DNA of 64,000 nt from AC-32 sp963821495 (GTDB lineage Bacteria > Actinomycetota > Thermoleophilia > Gaiellales > Gaiellaceae): the NCBI GenBank assembly GCA_963821495.1, contig CAWGEA010000003.1:744001-808000 (forward strand), in the 5' to 3' direction. Of the stretch, positions 8,610-16,578 are shown one piece after another. Within the stretch, counting starts at the first letter, position 1, and every line of letters begins with the position of its first letter. The position numbers and the translations under genes were made by a program. Below the pieces are notes generated by a model. The model ran no database searches. It worked only from the letters and a program-made list of their open reading frames with translations, and was not told where the DNA came from.

Positions 8610-10265
8610 GTGAGCGAGCTGACCGGATCTACCGGGCCCGTGCCCGGCGGCGCGACCGCCGCCGACCAGAAGCGCGCGAGCGCGTCCCGGATCATCCTGA
8701 TGACGCTCGCGGCGGGGCAGTTCGTGATGGCGCTCGACACGACGGTGATGAACACCGCGATCGCGACCGTCGCCAAGGACGTCGGGACGACCGTGACTGG
8801 GATCCAGACGGCGATCACGCTCTACACGCTCGTGATGGCCTCGCTGATGATCACGGGCGGCAAGATCGGCGAGATCCTCGGTCGAAAACGCGCGTTCGCG
8901 ATCGGCTGCATCGTCTACGCCTGCGGCTCGTTCACCACCTCCCTGGCCCCGAACCTGACGGTGCTGATCATCGGCTGGTCGTTCCTCGAGGGCGTTGGTG
9001 CGGTGCTGATCATGCCCGCGATCGTGGCACTCGTGGCCACGAACTTCGGCCGCTCCGAGCGCCCGCGCGCGTATGGCCTCGTGGCAGCGGCCGGCGCGAT
9101 CGCGATGGCGCTCGGCCCGGTGATCGGCGGCGCCTTCACGACCTACGCGTCGTGGCGCTGGGTGTTCGCCGGGGAGGTGCTGATCGTGCTCGTGATCCTC
9201 TTGCTGACCCGGCGGATGAACGACACGCCCGCCGAGGAGGGCGTCCGGCTCGACCTCGGCGGCACGGCCCTCTCGGCGCTCGGCCTCGGCCTGATCGTGA
9301 TGGGGATCCTGAAGTCCGGCACCTGGGGCTTCGTGCAGCCGAAGCCCGAGGCTCCCGAGTGGCTCGGGCTCTCGCCGGTGATCTGGCTGATGCTCGCGGG
9401 CGCTGCGCTGCTGATCCTGTTCGGCGTCTGGGAGAACCGTCGCCTGGCGGCCGGCAAGGGCGTCCTGGTCGACCCGGCGATGCTGCGCAACCTCCAGCTG
9501 CGCAACGGTGTGACCTCGTTCATGTTCCTGTTCCTGATCCAGGCCGGGATCTTCTTCGTGGTGCCGCTGTTCCTGTCGATCGCGCTCGGGCTGTCGGCGG
9601 TCGCGACGGGCGTCCGGCTGCTGCCGCTCTCGCTGACGCTGCTGGCGTTCGCCACGGGGATCCCGAAGCTGCTGCCCCACGCGTCGCCGCAGCGCGTGAT
9701 CCGCATCGGGTTCCTGGTGCTCTTCGCCGGACTCGTGCTCCTGATGCTGCTGCTCGACTACGGCGCCGGTGCGGAGATCGTCACCTGGCCGTTGTTGCTC
9801 GCGGGTGCCGGGATCGGGGCGATCGCCTCGCAGCTCGGCGCCGTGACGGTCTCGTCGGTGCCGGACGAGCAGAGCGGCGTGGTCGGCGGGCTGCAGAACA
9901 CGGGCACCCAGCTCGGCGCGTCGATCGGAACCGCGCTCGCCGGGGCCGTGCTCATCTCCGCGCTGACCGCGTCGTTCCTCACCGGCATCCAGAACAACCC
10001 GAAGGTTCCCGACCGGGTCGTCTCGCAGGCCGAGACGAAGCTCGCCGGGGGGGCCCCGTTCATATCCGACCACGACCTCGAGGCCGCGCTCACGGAGGCG
10101 AACGTTCCCCGCCGGACGACCGACGAGATCGTCCAGGCGAATGAGGAGAGCCGGATCGACGGGCTGCGCGCGGCGGTCGCGCTCCTCGCGATCGTGGCGC
10201 TGGCAGCCCTGCCGTTCACCCGTGGCATCCCGACCGTCCAGCCCGGCGAGTCGGCCCCTAGCTGA
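8610..10265 (+). CDS. MFS drug/proton antiporter, DHA2 type
   Basis: About 551 residues and 14 predicted membrane spans, typical of the 14-TM DHA2 (EmrB/QacA) class. Motifs include FVMALDTTVMNTAIATVAKD in TM1, GKIGEILGRKRAF (motif A-like) after TM2, and the motif-C-like GPVIGGAF. Two overlapping GTG starts occur at 8607 and 8610 after GGAAGGAGG (8597-8605); 8610 gives the better spacing. A C-terminal periplasmic-type loop (about 470-510) precedes the last helix. It probably exports toxic compounds or lipids by proton exchange; the substrate is unknown. It sits downstream of an operator-like site. Confidence 0.88.
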   Translation: MSELTGSTGPVPGGATAADQKRASASRIILMTLAAGQFVMALDTTVMNTAIATVAKDVGTTVTGIQTAITLYTLVMASLMITGGKIGEILGRKRAFAIGCIVYACGSFTTSLAPNLTVLIIGWSFLEGVGAVLIMPAIVALVATNFGRSERPRAYGLVAAAGAIAMALGPVIGGAFTTYASWRWVFAGEVLIVLVILLLTRRMNDTPAEEGVRLDLGGTALSALGLGLIVMGILKSGTWGFVQPKPEAPEWLGLSPVIWLMLAGAALLILFGVWENRRLAAGKGVLVDPAMLRNLQLRNGVTSFMFLFLIQAGIFFVVPLFLSIALGLSAVATGVRLLPLSLTLLAFATGIPKLLPHASPQRVIRIGFLVLFAGLVLLMLLLDYGAGAEIVTWPLLLAGAGIGAIASQLGAVTVSSVPDEQSGVVGGLQNTGTQLGASIGTALAGAVLISALTASFLTGIQNNPKVPDRVVSQAETKLAGGAPFISDHDLEAALTEANVPRRTTDEIVQANEESRIDGLRAAVALLAIVALAALPFTRGIPTVQPGESAPS

Positions 10266-10277
10266 GGAGGCTACGAA

Positions 10278-10296
10278 TCATCCGGTTCGGGCGATG
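10278..10296. promoter_or_regulatory. Palindromic operator-like site
   Basis: TCATCCGGTTCGGGCGATG differs from site 1 at 511-529 by one base. It lies 33 bp upstream of the DUF5661 start, just after the MFS stop, so DUF5661 likely has its own promoter. Confidence 0.6.
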
Positions 10297-10328
10297 CCCG
10301 CGCGCGTGACGGGGGAGAAGGTCTGGCC

Positions 10329-10607
10329 ATGACCGCTACGAGCACACACTTCACAGCTGAGCGGGCCCGCGAGGTCGGCACCAAGATCGGCATCGACTGG
10401 GCCTCCGCACCGTTCGACGTCGAGGAGTTCCGCGCCGGAATGGACGTCGAGCTCGAGCACGGCCGCCACGACCTGGGCACGAACGTCACCGACGACGACC
10501 CGATCGTCACCGGCAAGATCGCCCTCGCCCACCTGAACGAGTTCCCCGACTACTACACGAGGCTCGCACGGATGGAGCGGGAGGCAGAGCAAGAGAACGC
10601 CAAGTGA
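10329..10607 (+). CDS. DUF5661 family protein
   Basis: A soluble 92-residue protein from ATG 10329, preceded by GGGGGAGAAGG. It begins with a helical stretch (FTAERAREVGTKIGIDW) and contains ELEHGRHD and GKIALAHLNEFPDYYTRLARMEREA, the conserved pattern of the DUF5661 family. Function is unknown. The His/Glu-rich ELEHG and AHLNEFPDYY motifs could bind metal, which is only a guess. It is monocistronic under an operator-like site. Confidence 0.8.
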   Translation: MTATSTHFTAERAREVGTKIGIDWASAPFDVEEFRAGMDVELEHGRHDLGTNVTDDDPIVTGKIALAHLNEFPDYYTRLARMEREAEQENAK

Positions 10608-10619
10608 GTGAGCCCGCGG

Positions 10620-11297
10620 CTACGACCGGCGTGCGAACGACCCCGGTCGCCAGAGGCTGACGAGCCCCGCGATCAGGGTCACCAGGAAGATCTGGCCGAC
10701 CAGCATCTCGAGCCCGGACAGCATCCTCCCGGGCTGTCCGGCCGGGACGAGGTTGCCGTAGCCGGTCGTCGTCAGGGTCGTGATGCTGAAGAAGAGGAAG
10801 TCCCCGGTCTGGGTCTCGCTGCCGAAGAACTGGCCGGCCTGCAGCCGGTCGATGCCGGCGTACACGAAGGTGAAGAGGAGCCCCAGGATCACGTAGACGC
10901 TGATCGCCCCGAGGATCGTGCGGAACCCGACCTCGCGCTCGGTCAGGACCGTGCCGAGCACCTTCGCCGCAGCCACGGCCAGCAGGGCGACCTGGATCAG
11001 CTCGGCGATCCCGGAGGAAGTCGCGCTTCCGGCGATGGCCGAGACGGCGGCGAGGGCGACCGCGATCGACCCGAGGATCACGGCGCCGCGAACGAGCTCG
11101 CGGCCGGCCTCGGCCGTGGCGAGCGCGACGACCGCGCAGGCGCCCGTGAGGACCGTGAGGGCGAATCCGCCCCAACCGCTGTACGAGACCAGCGACCCCA
11201 GCACGTAGACCGCGACCACGAGCAGGAGAACGAGCCCGAACGCGTTCCCGATACGAGTGGCGAAGCCGGTCCAGCGCTCGCCCGGCCGCCGGGACAT
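10620..11297 (-). CDS. Ion channel (two-helix pore domain with extra N-terminal helices)
   Basis: The gene encodes 225 residues from ATG 11297 (MSRRPGERW); longer in-frame starts would add an implausible Ser/Cys-rich leader. There are about six hydrophobic segments, with the pore loop TTLTTTGYGN (filter TTGYGN, a variant of TVGYG) between the last two. This is the Ion_trans_2 / DUF-type actinobacterial channel fold. The N-terminal four helices have no voltage-sensor arginine ladder that I can see. It overlaps no neighbour and lies 34 bp downstream of the GAP-family gene, so it may be the last gene of that operon. Confidence 0.82.
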   Translation of the reverse strand: MSRRPGERWTGFATRIGNAFGLVLLLVVAVYVLGSLVSYSGWGGFALTVLTGACAVVALATAEAGRELVRGAVILGSIAVALAAVSAIAGSATSSGIAELIQVALLAVAAAKVLGTVLTEREVGFRTILGAISVYVILGLLFTFVYAGIDRLQAGQFFGSETQTGDFLFFSITTLTTTGYGNLVPAGQPGRMLSGLEMLVGQIFLVTLIAGLVSLWRPGSFARRS

Positions 11298-11331
11298 GCC
11301 GAAGCTGCGGACCGCCGACTCCCGAGTGGCT

Positions 11332-12000
11332 TCAGTCGGTGAGGCCGGCGATCCCATTCCGGAGCAGCGAGGCCGCGAGTAGGAGCAGGAGCACGAAGAA
11401 GATGGTACGAGCATGGTGCTCGAGCCACCGGCGGGCGGCGTCGAGCTGGCGCTTCGTCCAGGCCGGGGCGATCACGAGCAGCAGCAGGGCGACCGCGAGC
11501 GGCAGCAGCGAGACCAGCGCGAAGAAGACCCACTCGATCACGTAACCGGTGGCGGTCGGGTCGGTTTCCGAGATGTCCTTGAGCGCGAGCGGGATGAAGC
11601 CGCCGGGGTTCGCCAAGGCCGCACCGGCGCCCACGATCGCGGCCACGCGGGCGGTGGCGATCTTGCTCATCTGCGCGATCATCGCCTCTGCCTTCGCCGG
11701 GTCCGGCGGGCGCCGTGCGGTCCGCACGACCCACGCGACGATCGCCCCGGCGGCCACGACGTCGACGACCGCGACCCACGTCTTCGGGCTCGACGTGCCC
11801 GAGGCCGCCACGTCGCCGAGGACGAAGGCCGCCGCCACGCCGATGGCGAGCGTGGCGCTGAGCGCGCCGAGGTAGAACCAGAAGCCCGTCCGCAGTGGCC
11901 GGTCGCCGACCACGAGCGCGAGGACGGAGAAGGAGAGCGTCGTAGGAGAGAGCATCGCGCCCACGGCGATGAGCGCGAGCTCCGCGTCGATCCAGGTCAC
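11332..12000 (-). CDS. GAP-family (Sap-like) membrane exporter
   Basis: The gene encodes 222 residues from GTG 12000, whose GTGA overlaps the stop of the upstream flippase-like gene, so the two are translationally coupled. Six hydrophobic spans; the N-terminal LIAVGAMLSPTTLSFSVLAL and the mid-region ANPGGFIPLALKDI are the hallmarks of the GAP/Sap (sulfolipid-addressing, LysE-like) family. Known members move peptidolipids or glycolipids in mycobacteria. Coupling with a lipid-flippase-like partner supports a lipid-export role here; the substrate is unknown. Confidence 0.82.
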   Translation of the reverse strand: MTWIDAELALIAVGAMLSPTTLSFSVLALVVGDRPLRTGFWFYLGALSATLAIGVAAAFVLGDVAASGTSSPKTWVAVVDVVAAGAIVAWVVRTARRPPDPAKAEAMIAQMSKIATARVAAIVGAGAALANPGGFIPLALKDISETDPTATGYVIEWVFFALVSLLPLAVALLLLVIAPAWTKRQLDAARRWLEHHARTIFFVLLLLLAASLLRNGIAGLTD

Positions 12001-13115
12001 GCCTCGGCCTCGGGCTCACCTCGCTCCGCCTCGCGCGCCGCGCGCTTCGTCGCCTTCCGCTCGGCGTGGGCCTCCTTCTGCTCCGCCGCCTTCTCCTTCG
12101 CGCCGACGTACGACTCGCCGACCAGCCGCTTGCCGCCGCTCCAGCCGAACGCCCAGACCATCATCACGACCCCGAAGATGATGTTCCACGAAGTCGTCAC
12201 GAGCTGCTGCGCGACCGAGTAGGCGGTCGCCTGCTCGCTGGTCGCGACGCCCTTGAGCGAGGCGACGTTGAACGCCTGGTTGACGCCGGCGCCACCCGGG
12301 GTCGCCGACGTGACGTTGGCGATCGAGTTGCCGCCGGCGATGCGCATCAGCGTGTGGAAGCTGACCGGGATGTCGTAGGCCGACAGAAAGACCGCCATCA
12401 CGCCGAGGCTCGCGATCCAGCCGAGCAGCGACGGGACGAACACCCGAGTCATGTACTTCCCCGGGTGCGCCAGGATCGAGCCGCCCTCCTTCGCCTCCTC
12501 CCACCAGACGAGCACGCGCGGCCAGAGCCGCCGGAAGAGCACGAAGATCAGGTACGCGCAGCCGAGCAGGAAGATCGCGGTCGCCCACGGGTGTTCGTGA
12601 ACGAAGCTGAACTTGATGTCGAACGAGCCGCCGACGCTGAGGAAGAGGTAGAGGTACGTGAAGGCGCCGATGACCGTGAAGAAGATCTTCTCGACCGCGT
12701 AGGCGCCGAGGATCGCGGCGAAGCTCGCCCCGGCGATGATGGCCGTGAACATCAGCAGCAGCGCCAGCGTGCCGAGGTTCGCGGGCAGGATCCCGTTGAG
12801 GGCGACGGAGGCGGCGTAGCAGGCGAGGATGTCGAGCCAGCGCACGCGCTCGGGGTAGGCGAAGCGGAGGATCGAGTACCAGGCGAACGCGGTGAGCGTC
12901 GTCTGAACGGTCTTCAGGGCGACGCCGGCCACGATGTAGGCGGCCGAGATCTCCGTGATCGTGTCCCAGACGTCGGAGAGCCAGCCTCGGATGTCCCAGC
13001 CCAGCAGCTGCGCCGCGGCGCCGACCACGACGAGGACCGCCGCGCCCGTCAGCAGGCGCTTCCACTGGAAGCGGTGCTTCGGGCCGGAGTCGACCGCGGG
13101 AGCCGCGACGCTCAC
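11997..13115 (-). CDS. Lysylphosphatidylglycerol synthase-type transmembrane protein (UPF0104)
   Basis: A protein of 372 residues with about eight membrane spans. It carries the family motifs LNGILPANLGTLALLLMF, GSFDIKF-type loop and SATPGGAGVNQAFNV, the latter typical of the LPG_synthase_TM flippase domain (PF03706). There is no catalytic aminoacyl-transferase domain, so it is the flippase-like half only. The C-terminus is a long charged coiled coil (residues ~330-372, rich in Ala/Glu/Lys/Arg). It is the first gene of an operon with the GAP-family exporter. Two operator-like sites lie in the divergent promoter gap. Confidence 0.83.
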   Translation of the reverse strand: MSVAAPAVDSGPKHRFQWKRLLTGAAVLVVVGAAAQLLGWDIRGWLSDVWDTITEISAAYIVAGVALKTVQTTLTAFAWYSILRFAYPERVRWLDILACYAASVALNGILPANLGTLALLLMFTAIIAGASFAAILGAYAVEKIFFTVIGAFTYLYLFLSVGGSFDIKFSFVHEHPWATAIFLLGCAYLIFVLFRRLWPRVLVWWEEAKEGGSILAHPGKYMTRVFVPSLLGWIASLGVMAVFLSAYDIPVSFHTLMRIAGGNSIANVTSATPGGAGVNQAFNVASLKGVATSEQATAYSVAQQLVTTSWNIIFGVVMMVWAFGWSGGKRLVGESYVGAKEKAAEQKEAHAERKATKRAAREAERGEPEAEA

Positions 13116-13188
13116 CGCGAGTGCCCCCCGGCGATCCGGACTGGCTCGCTCACGAGGCGCAGCATCTCGGTTTCCGGCTGCGGTCGCA

Positions 13189-13255
13189 TCATCCGAACCG
13201 GACTACGCCCGTTTCCTCCGCTCCGGGCCGTTTCGTTCATCCCATCCGGGCGATG
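13189..13255. promoter_or_regulatory. Paired palindromic operator-like sites
   Basis: Site at 13189-13206 begins TCATCCGAACCGGACTAC; site at 13237-13255 is TCATCCCATCCGGGCGATG. The spacing of 48 bp is close to the 46 bp of the pair at 511-575. They lie between the divergent flippase-like operon and the PLDc_N operon. Confidence 0.6.
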
Positions 13256-13338
13256 ATCGGCCGCAGCGCGGATGGTGAACTCGGTGCACCGCGTCGGCCG
13301 GTCGTCGGCCGAAGCCGCACACGAAAGAGAGGGCGCAG

Positions 13339-13575
13339 ATGCTCGTGCTTTCCGACTACCCGTTCATGGACGTGATGTGGACGATGCTCGTCTTCTTCGC
13401 CTGGGTGATCTGGGTCTCGCTGGTGATCATGACCATCGTCGACAACTTCGGCCGCCACGACCACTCGGGTTGGGCGAAGGCGGGCTGGACGCTGTTCATC
13501 ATCTTCCTCCCGCTGATCGGCGTGCTGACCTACATGATCGCTCGGCCGCCCGAAGACCGGGCGATGATGGCCTAG
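13339..13575 (+). CDS. Small PLDc_N-type membrane protein
   Basis: The gene encodes 78 residues from ATG 13339 after AGAGGGCGCAG. Two membrane helices (about 8-32 and 48-66) flank a short basic loop; the PLD-nuclease N-terminal pattern (VIWVSLVIMTIVDNFGRHD...WAKAGWTLFIIFLPLIGVLTYMIARP) is clear. In longer relatives a SHOCT domain follows; here it is absent. It opens a three-gene operon with a larger membrane protein (10-bp gap) and an NfeD-like protein, under paired operator-like sites. Confidence 0.8.
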   Translation: MLVLSDYPFMDVMWTMLVFFAWVIWVSLVIMTIVDNFGRHDHSGWAKAGWTLFIIFLPLIGVLTYMIARPPEDRAMMA

Positions 13576-13585
13576 GCGTCGCCTC

Positions 13586-14113
13586 GTGACCGACTTGGCC
13601 GAAGGCCGGCCGTCCCACGCCGCACGCCTCGGCCGCTCGGCGCTGGGCGAGCGGCTGGCGGGCTTCATCTACGGAACGATCATCACGCTGTCCGTGGTCG
13701 TCGCCGGCGCGCGGGCGTTTCCGCACAGCCCCGAGCACGTCGCGGCTCTCGTCGCGATCACCTGCGCGATCTTCTGGATCGCCCATGTCTACGCGCACGG
13801 GCTCGGCCACAGCGTGGCGTCGGGCGAGCACCTGTCACTCGCGGAGCTGGGGCACATCGCGCGCCGTGAGGGGTCGATCGTCGAGGCGGCGCTCCCGCCG
13901 CTCGCCGCGCTCCTCCTCGGCGCAATCGGGGTCCTCTCGGAGCAAACGGCGATCTGGCTCGCGTTCGCGCTCGGCCTCGCGGTGCTCGCGGCGGAGGGCG
14001 TCGTGTTCGCGCGCGTCGAGCGGCTGAAGCCGGCCGCGGCGCTGCTCGTAGTGGCGGCGAACCTCGGGCTCGGCCTCCTCCTCGTGGCGCTCAAGCTCCT
14101 CCTCGGCCACTGA
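13586..14113 (+). CDS. Conserved integral membrane protein
   Basis: A protein of 175 residues from GTG 13586 with about five hydrophobic helices. The N-terminal half has GFIYGTIITLSVVVAGARAF and AIFWIAHVYAHGLGHSVASGEHLS, with conserved His/Glu residues in and next to a helix, loosely recalling VIT/CCC1-type proteins; I would not name a transport function. It lies between the PLDc_N and NfeD-like genes, one base from the latter, so it is part of the same operon. Confidence 0.65.
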   Translation: MTDLAEGRPSHAARLGRSALGERLAGFIYGTIITLSVVVAGARAFPHSPEHVAALVAITCAIFWIAHVYAHGLGHSVASGEHLSLAELGHIARREGSIVEAALPPLAALLLGAIGVLSEQTAIWLAFALGLAVLAAEGVVFARVERLKPAAALLVVAANLGLGLLLVALKLLLGH

Positions 14114-14114
14114 G

Positions 14115-14459
14115 ATGCTGATCTTCCTCGCGATCGCGTTGCTCCTGGTGCTTCCGTCGCCGTGGAACGTCGTCGCGTTCATCGTGCTCGTGCCCCTGTG
14201 GGTGCTCGAGCTGTTCGGCTGGAACCGGACGACCAAGCGCCACCGCAAGGCCGTGGGCGCGGAGACGCTGATCGGCCGCGAGGCCGTCGTCAGCACGCCG
14301 TGCCGTCCGCGTGGGCAGGTTCGCCTCGACGGCGAGATCTGGGAGGCGCGCTGCGAGGCGGGCGCGGCGACCGGCGAGCGTGTGCGCGTCACGGGCCGTG
14401 ACCGCCTGACGCTGATCGTCGAGGCCGCGGGTGCCGACGAGGGCGCCGGAGGTCGCTGA
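14115..14459 (+). CDS. NfeD-like membrane protein
   Basis: A 114-residue protein. Residues 1-35 form a membrane hairpin (LIFLAIALLLVLPSPW...VLVPLWVLELFGW), followed by a short basic linker and a C-terminal beta-barrel (residues 50-105, ETLIGREAVVSTP...GQVRLDGEIWEARCE...GERVRVTGRDRLTLIVE), the OB-fold of NfeD proteins. NfeD proteins usually pair with SPFH/stomatin proteins at membrane microdomains; no SPFH gene is present here. It is the last gene of the operon. Confidence 0.8.
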   Translation: MLIFLAIALLLVLPSPWNVVAFIVLVPLWVLELFGWNRTTKRHRKAVGAETLIGREAVVSTPCRPRGQVRLDGEIWEARCEAGAATGERVRVTGRDRLTLIVEAAGADEGAGGR

Positions 14460-14557
14460 CGCTCGGGGAAACCGCGGACGCCGGGTCAGCGGTAGCCCCG
14501 ATGGCGCCGGTCCATCAAGGCGGGATGCTGTTGCACACCAGAGCAAAGGAGTGTGCG

Positions 14558-14794
14558 ATGCAGCCCGCTTTCCGTGCACAAGCAGGAGACCTCGTCGTCG
14601 TCCACGGGCATCGAGTCGGCGAGTCCAGCCGAACCGGAGAGATCCTCGAGGTCCTCGGAACCCCCGAGCGAGAGCACTACCGCGTGCGCTGGGAGGACGG
14701 CCACGAGAGCGTCTTCACCCCCGGCAGCGACGCCGAGATCCGGCACGTCGAGCGCTCCGAGCACGACGAGCCGGTGCTCATCCACGACCCCTAG
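14558..14794 (+). CDS. DUF1918 protein (copy 1)
   Basis: The gene encodes 78 residues from ATG 14558, preceded by AAAGGAG at ideal spacing. The DUF1918 fold is an SH3-like barrel: GDLVVVHGHRVGESSRTGEILEVLG, then HYRVRWEDGHESVFTPGSDAEI. Function is unknown; it may bind nucleic acid or protein by analogy to SH3-like barrels. Two paralogs are at 34514 and 45415. The C-terminal tail (HVERSEHDEPVLIHDP) is acidic and unlike the basic tails of the other two copies. Confidence 0.88.
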   Translation: MQPAFRAQAGDLVVVHGHRVGESSRTGEILEVLGTPEREHYRVRWEDGHESVFTPGSDAEIRHVERSEHDEPVLIHDP

Positions 14795-14809
14795 CGTCTC
14801 CGTCTGCGC

Positions 14810-15505
14810 TTACGTGCTCTCATATTCGTCGTGGCGGCGCCACCACTCGTAGGGCTTGCCCTGCGGGTATCCGGCGGGTGAGTCCTCCCATTCCTCCTGT
14901 CGGCCGAGCGGCGTCAGGTCGAGGAAGGTCCACACACTGCCGAGCGCCTCGACGCCGCGGGTAGTCGTGAAGTACGTGCGAAAGACGACGTTGCCGTCGC
15001 GGAGGAAGACGCTGAGGCCGAACGTCTCGCCGTCCTGGTAGACGTCCGGCTGCGGCCTCTCCGGCCCGACGCCGAAGTCGACGTTGAAGTCGCTCTCGAA
15101 CGACGAGTACCACGGGATCGTCCAGCCCATGCGGTTCCGGTATGCCTCGATCTTCGCGATCGGGGTTCGCGAGACGAGCGCGAAGGACGTGTCGCGCGCG
15201 TGCAGGTGGGCGAGGTGACCGATCTGGTCGACGAACATCGAGCAGCCACTGCAACCGGCCTCCTGGTTCGGCCCGAACATGAAGTGGTAGAGGAGCAGCT
15301 GCCCGCGCCCCTCGAACAGGTCGAGCAGCGTGGCCTTGCCGCGGGGCCCGTCGAAGGCGTAGTCCTTGTCGATCCGGACGATCGGCAGCCTGCGGCGCTC
15401 GGCGGCGAGCGCGTCCCGTGCCCGCGTGGCGTCCTTTTCCTTGGCGAGGAGCGTCTCGCACGCTGCCTGCCACTCCTTCTGGGAGACGATCTGGGGAAGG
15501 TTCAT
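14810..15505 (-). CDS. DUF899 thioredoxin-like protein (full length, copy 1)
   Basis: The gene encodes 231 residues from ATG 15505 (after GAGAGGAG); an alternative start at 15523 would overlap the upstream stop as ATGA. DUF899 motifs run in order: QKEWQAACETLLAKEKDATRARD, LPIVRIDKDYAFDGPRGKATLLDLFEGRGQLLLYHFMFGP, CSGCSMFVDQIGHLAHLHARDTSFALVSR, and YRNRMGWTIPWYSS. CSGC is the thioredoxin-like CxxC. The family is thought to be redox-related; its substrate is unknown. It is the third gene of an operon starting with the DUF2182 membrane protein. Confidence 0.87.
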   Translation of the reverse strand: MNLPQIVSQKEWQAACETLLAKEKDATRARDALAAERRRLPIVRIDKDYAFDGPRGKATLLDLFEGRGQLLLYHFMFGPNQEAGCSGCSMFVDQIGHLAHLHARDTSFALVSRTPIAKIEAYRNRMGWTIPWYSSFESDFNVDFGVGPERPQPDVYQDGETFGLSVFLRDGNVVFRTYFTTTRGVEALGSVWTFLDLTPLGRQEEWEDSPAGYPQGKPYEWWRRHDEYEST

Positions 15506-15519
15506 CGGGCTCCTCTCGA

Positions 15520-15801
15520 TCATTCGTATTCGTCGTGTCGGCGCGGCCAGCCTTCGGGATCGTGGGCGCGCCCCCTCGGCGTGCGGTCGAGCAGCTGCCA
15601 GGTGGCGCTCAGGACATCGGTGCCGCGGTCGTAGCAGGAGTACGTGTGGTAGACGACGCCATCGTCGAGCGCGAAGGCGCTCAGGCCGTGGAGCTCGTCC
15701 CGTCCGAGCTCGTCGCTGCGGCGAGTGAGCTCCTTCTCCTCTGCCAGCAGCGCGGTGCGGGCGGCCAGCCACTCCGCGCGCGTCCCCACGACCCTGCTCA
15801 C
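15520..15801 (-). CDS. Mini-DUF899 protein lacking the central thioredoxin-like core
   Basis: A protein of 93 residues from GTG 15801, whose GTGA overlaps the stop of the DUF2182 gene. The N-terminus (VGTRAEWLAARTALLAEEKELTRRSDEL) matches the start of DUF899 proteins and is followed at once by the family's C-terminus (ALDDGVVYHTYSCYDRG...WPRRHDEYE). About 110-120 residues, including the CxxC, are missing at the GRDELHGLSAF junction, in frame. The reading frame and coupling to both neighbours are intact, so it may be a selected short form or a recent in-frame deletion. The full copies at 14810 and 16756 are the comparison. Confidence 0.75.
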   Translation of the reverse strand: MSRVVGTRAEWLAARTALLAEEKELTRRSDELGRDELHGLSAFALDDGVVYHTYSCYDRGTDVLSATWQLLDRTPRGRAHDPEGWPRRHDEYE

Positions 15802-16556
15802 GAAGCCATCTCCATCGAGGGCGACCCGTCCGGCTCGGTCAGTCCGGGGACGCTCGCCGGCGACACGGCGACCCAGATTCCGAGGGCGAGCAGGGCGACC
15901 GCGAACACCCGCGGGAGCCGCGGACCGCGCGGCAGGACCTTCTCCGCGAAGATCGCGACGGCGACGACCGCCATCCAGAAGAGGCTCATCGCGCCCAGCG
16001 CGAACAGCACGAGCATCAGGCCCCCGGAACAGCCGACGCAGTCGAGGCCGTGCGCGAGACCGCTCCGGAATGCGTTCCCCCCGTGCGGAGTGCTGCGGCA
16101 GTGGCGAAGGCTCAGCCGCTTCAACGGCGTCAGCTCGTAGAACCCTGCGACGACGATCACGCCGCATGCGGCGTACGGGCCGGCCCGGTCCCACGCGAGC
16201 CAGCCGCTGTCGAACGAGGTCAAGAGCCGGAAGACGCCGTAGGCCAGGAGGCCGTAGCCCGTCCAGATCGCCAGGTACCCGGCCGTGAAAAGCAGCGTCG
16301 GCATGCGGCGGCCGAGCCGCGCGACGTGTCGCGCCGCCGGCGCCGCCGAAGGCAGCATCATCGCGGCGGTCATCGTGACCCAGACCCCGAGGTACCACCC
16401 GAGCCCGCCCAGGTCGGTGCCCGGGCCTGCGTCCATCCCTCGCATCCGATTGACCGTGACCGCCCACGCGGCGGCCGTGCCCGCGACCAGCACGATCGTC
16501 GTTCGGCTGCGAGCCGTGAAGTGCTCCGTCATCCCGGTCTCCCTCCCTTCACTCAT
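15798..16556 (-). CDS. DUF2182 metal-binding membrane protein
   Basis: About 250 residues. I take ATG 16556 (after AGAGGTG); ATG 16532 (MTEHFTARS) after GGGAGACC is as plausible and ATG 16589 is longer. There are six to seven membrane spans with the DUF2182 hallmarks VTMTAAMMLPSAAP, YELTPLKRLSLRHCRSTPHGG and AHGLDCVGCSGGLMLVLFALG; the Cys and Met residues are thought to bind metal. It starts an operon with mini-DUF899 and DUF899. DUF2182/DUF899 neighbours suggest copper or redox handling; this is inference. Confidence 0.82.
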   Translation of the reverse strand: MSEGRETGMTEHFTARSRTTIVLVAGTAAAWAVTVNRMRGMDAGPGTDLGGLGWYLGVWVTMTAAMMLPSAAPAARHVARLGRRMPTLLFTAGYLAIWTGYGLLAYGVFRLLTSFDSGWLAWDRAGPYAACGVIVVAGFYELTPLKRLSLRHCRSTPHGGNAFRSGLAHGLDCVGCSGGLMLVLFALGAMSLFWMAVVAVAIFAEKVLPRGPRLPRVFAVALLALGIWVAVSPASVPGLTEPDGSPSMEMAS

Positions 16557-16578
16557 CACCTCTAGACGTGCCGGAGGA

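Noticed and set aside
8433..10073. A 546-codon minus-strand frame opposite the MFS gene.
   Set aside because: It is a GC-driven shadow rich in His/Arg/Asp/Glu repeats; the MFS gene explains the sequence.
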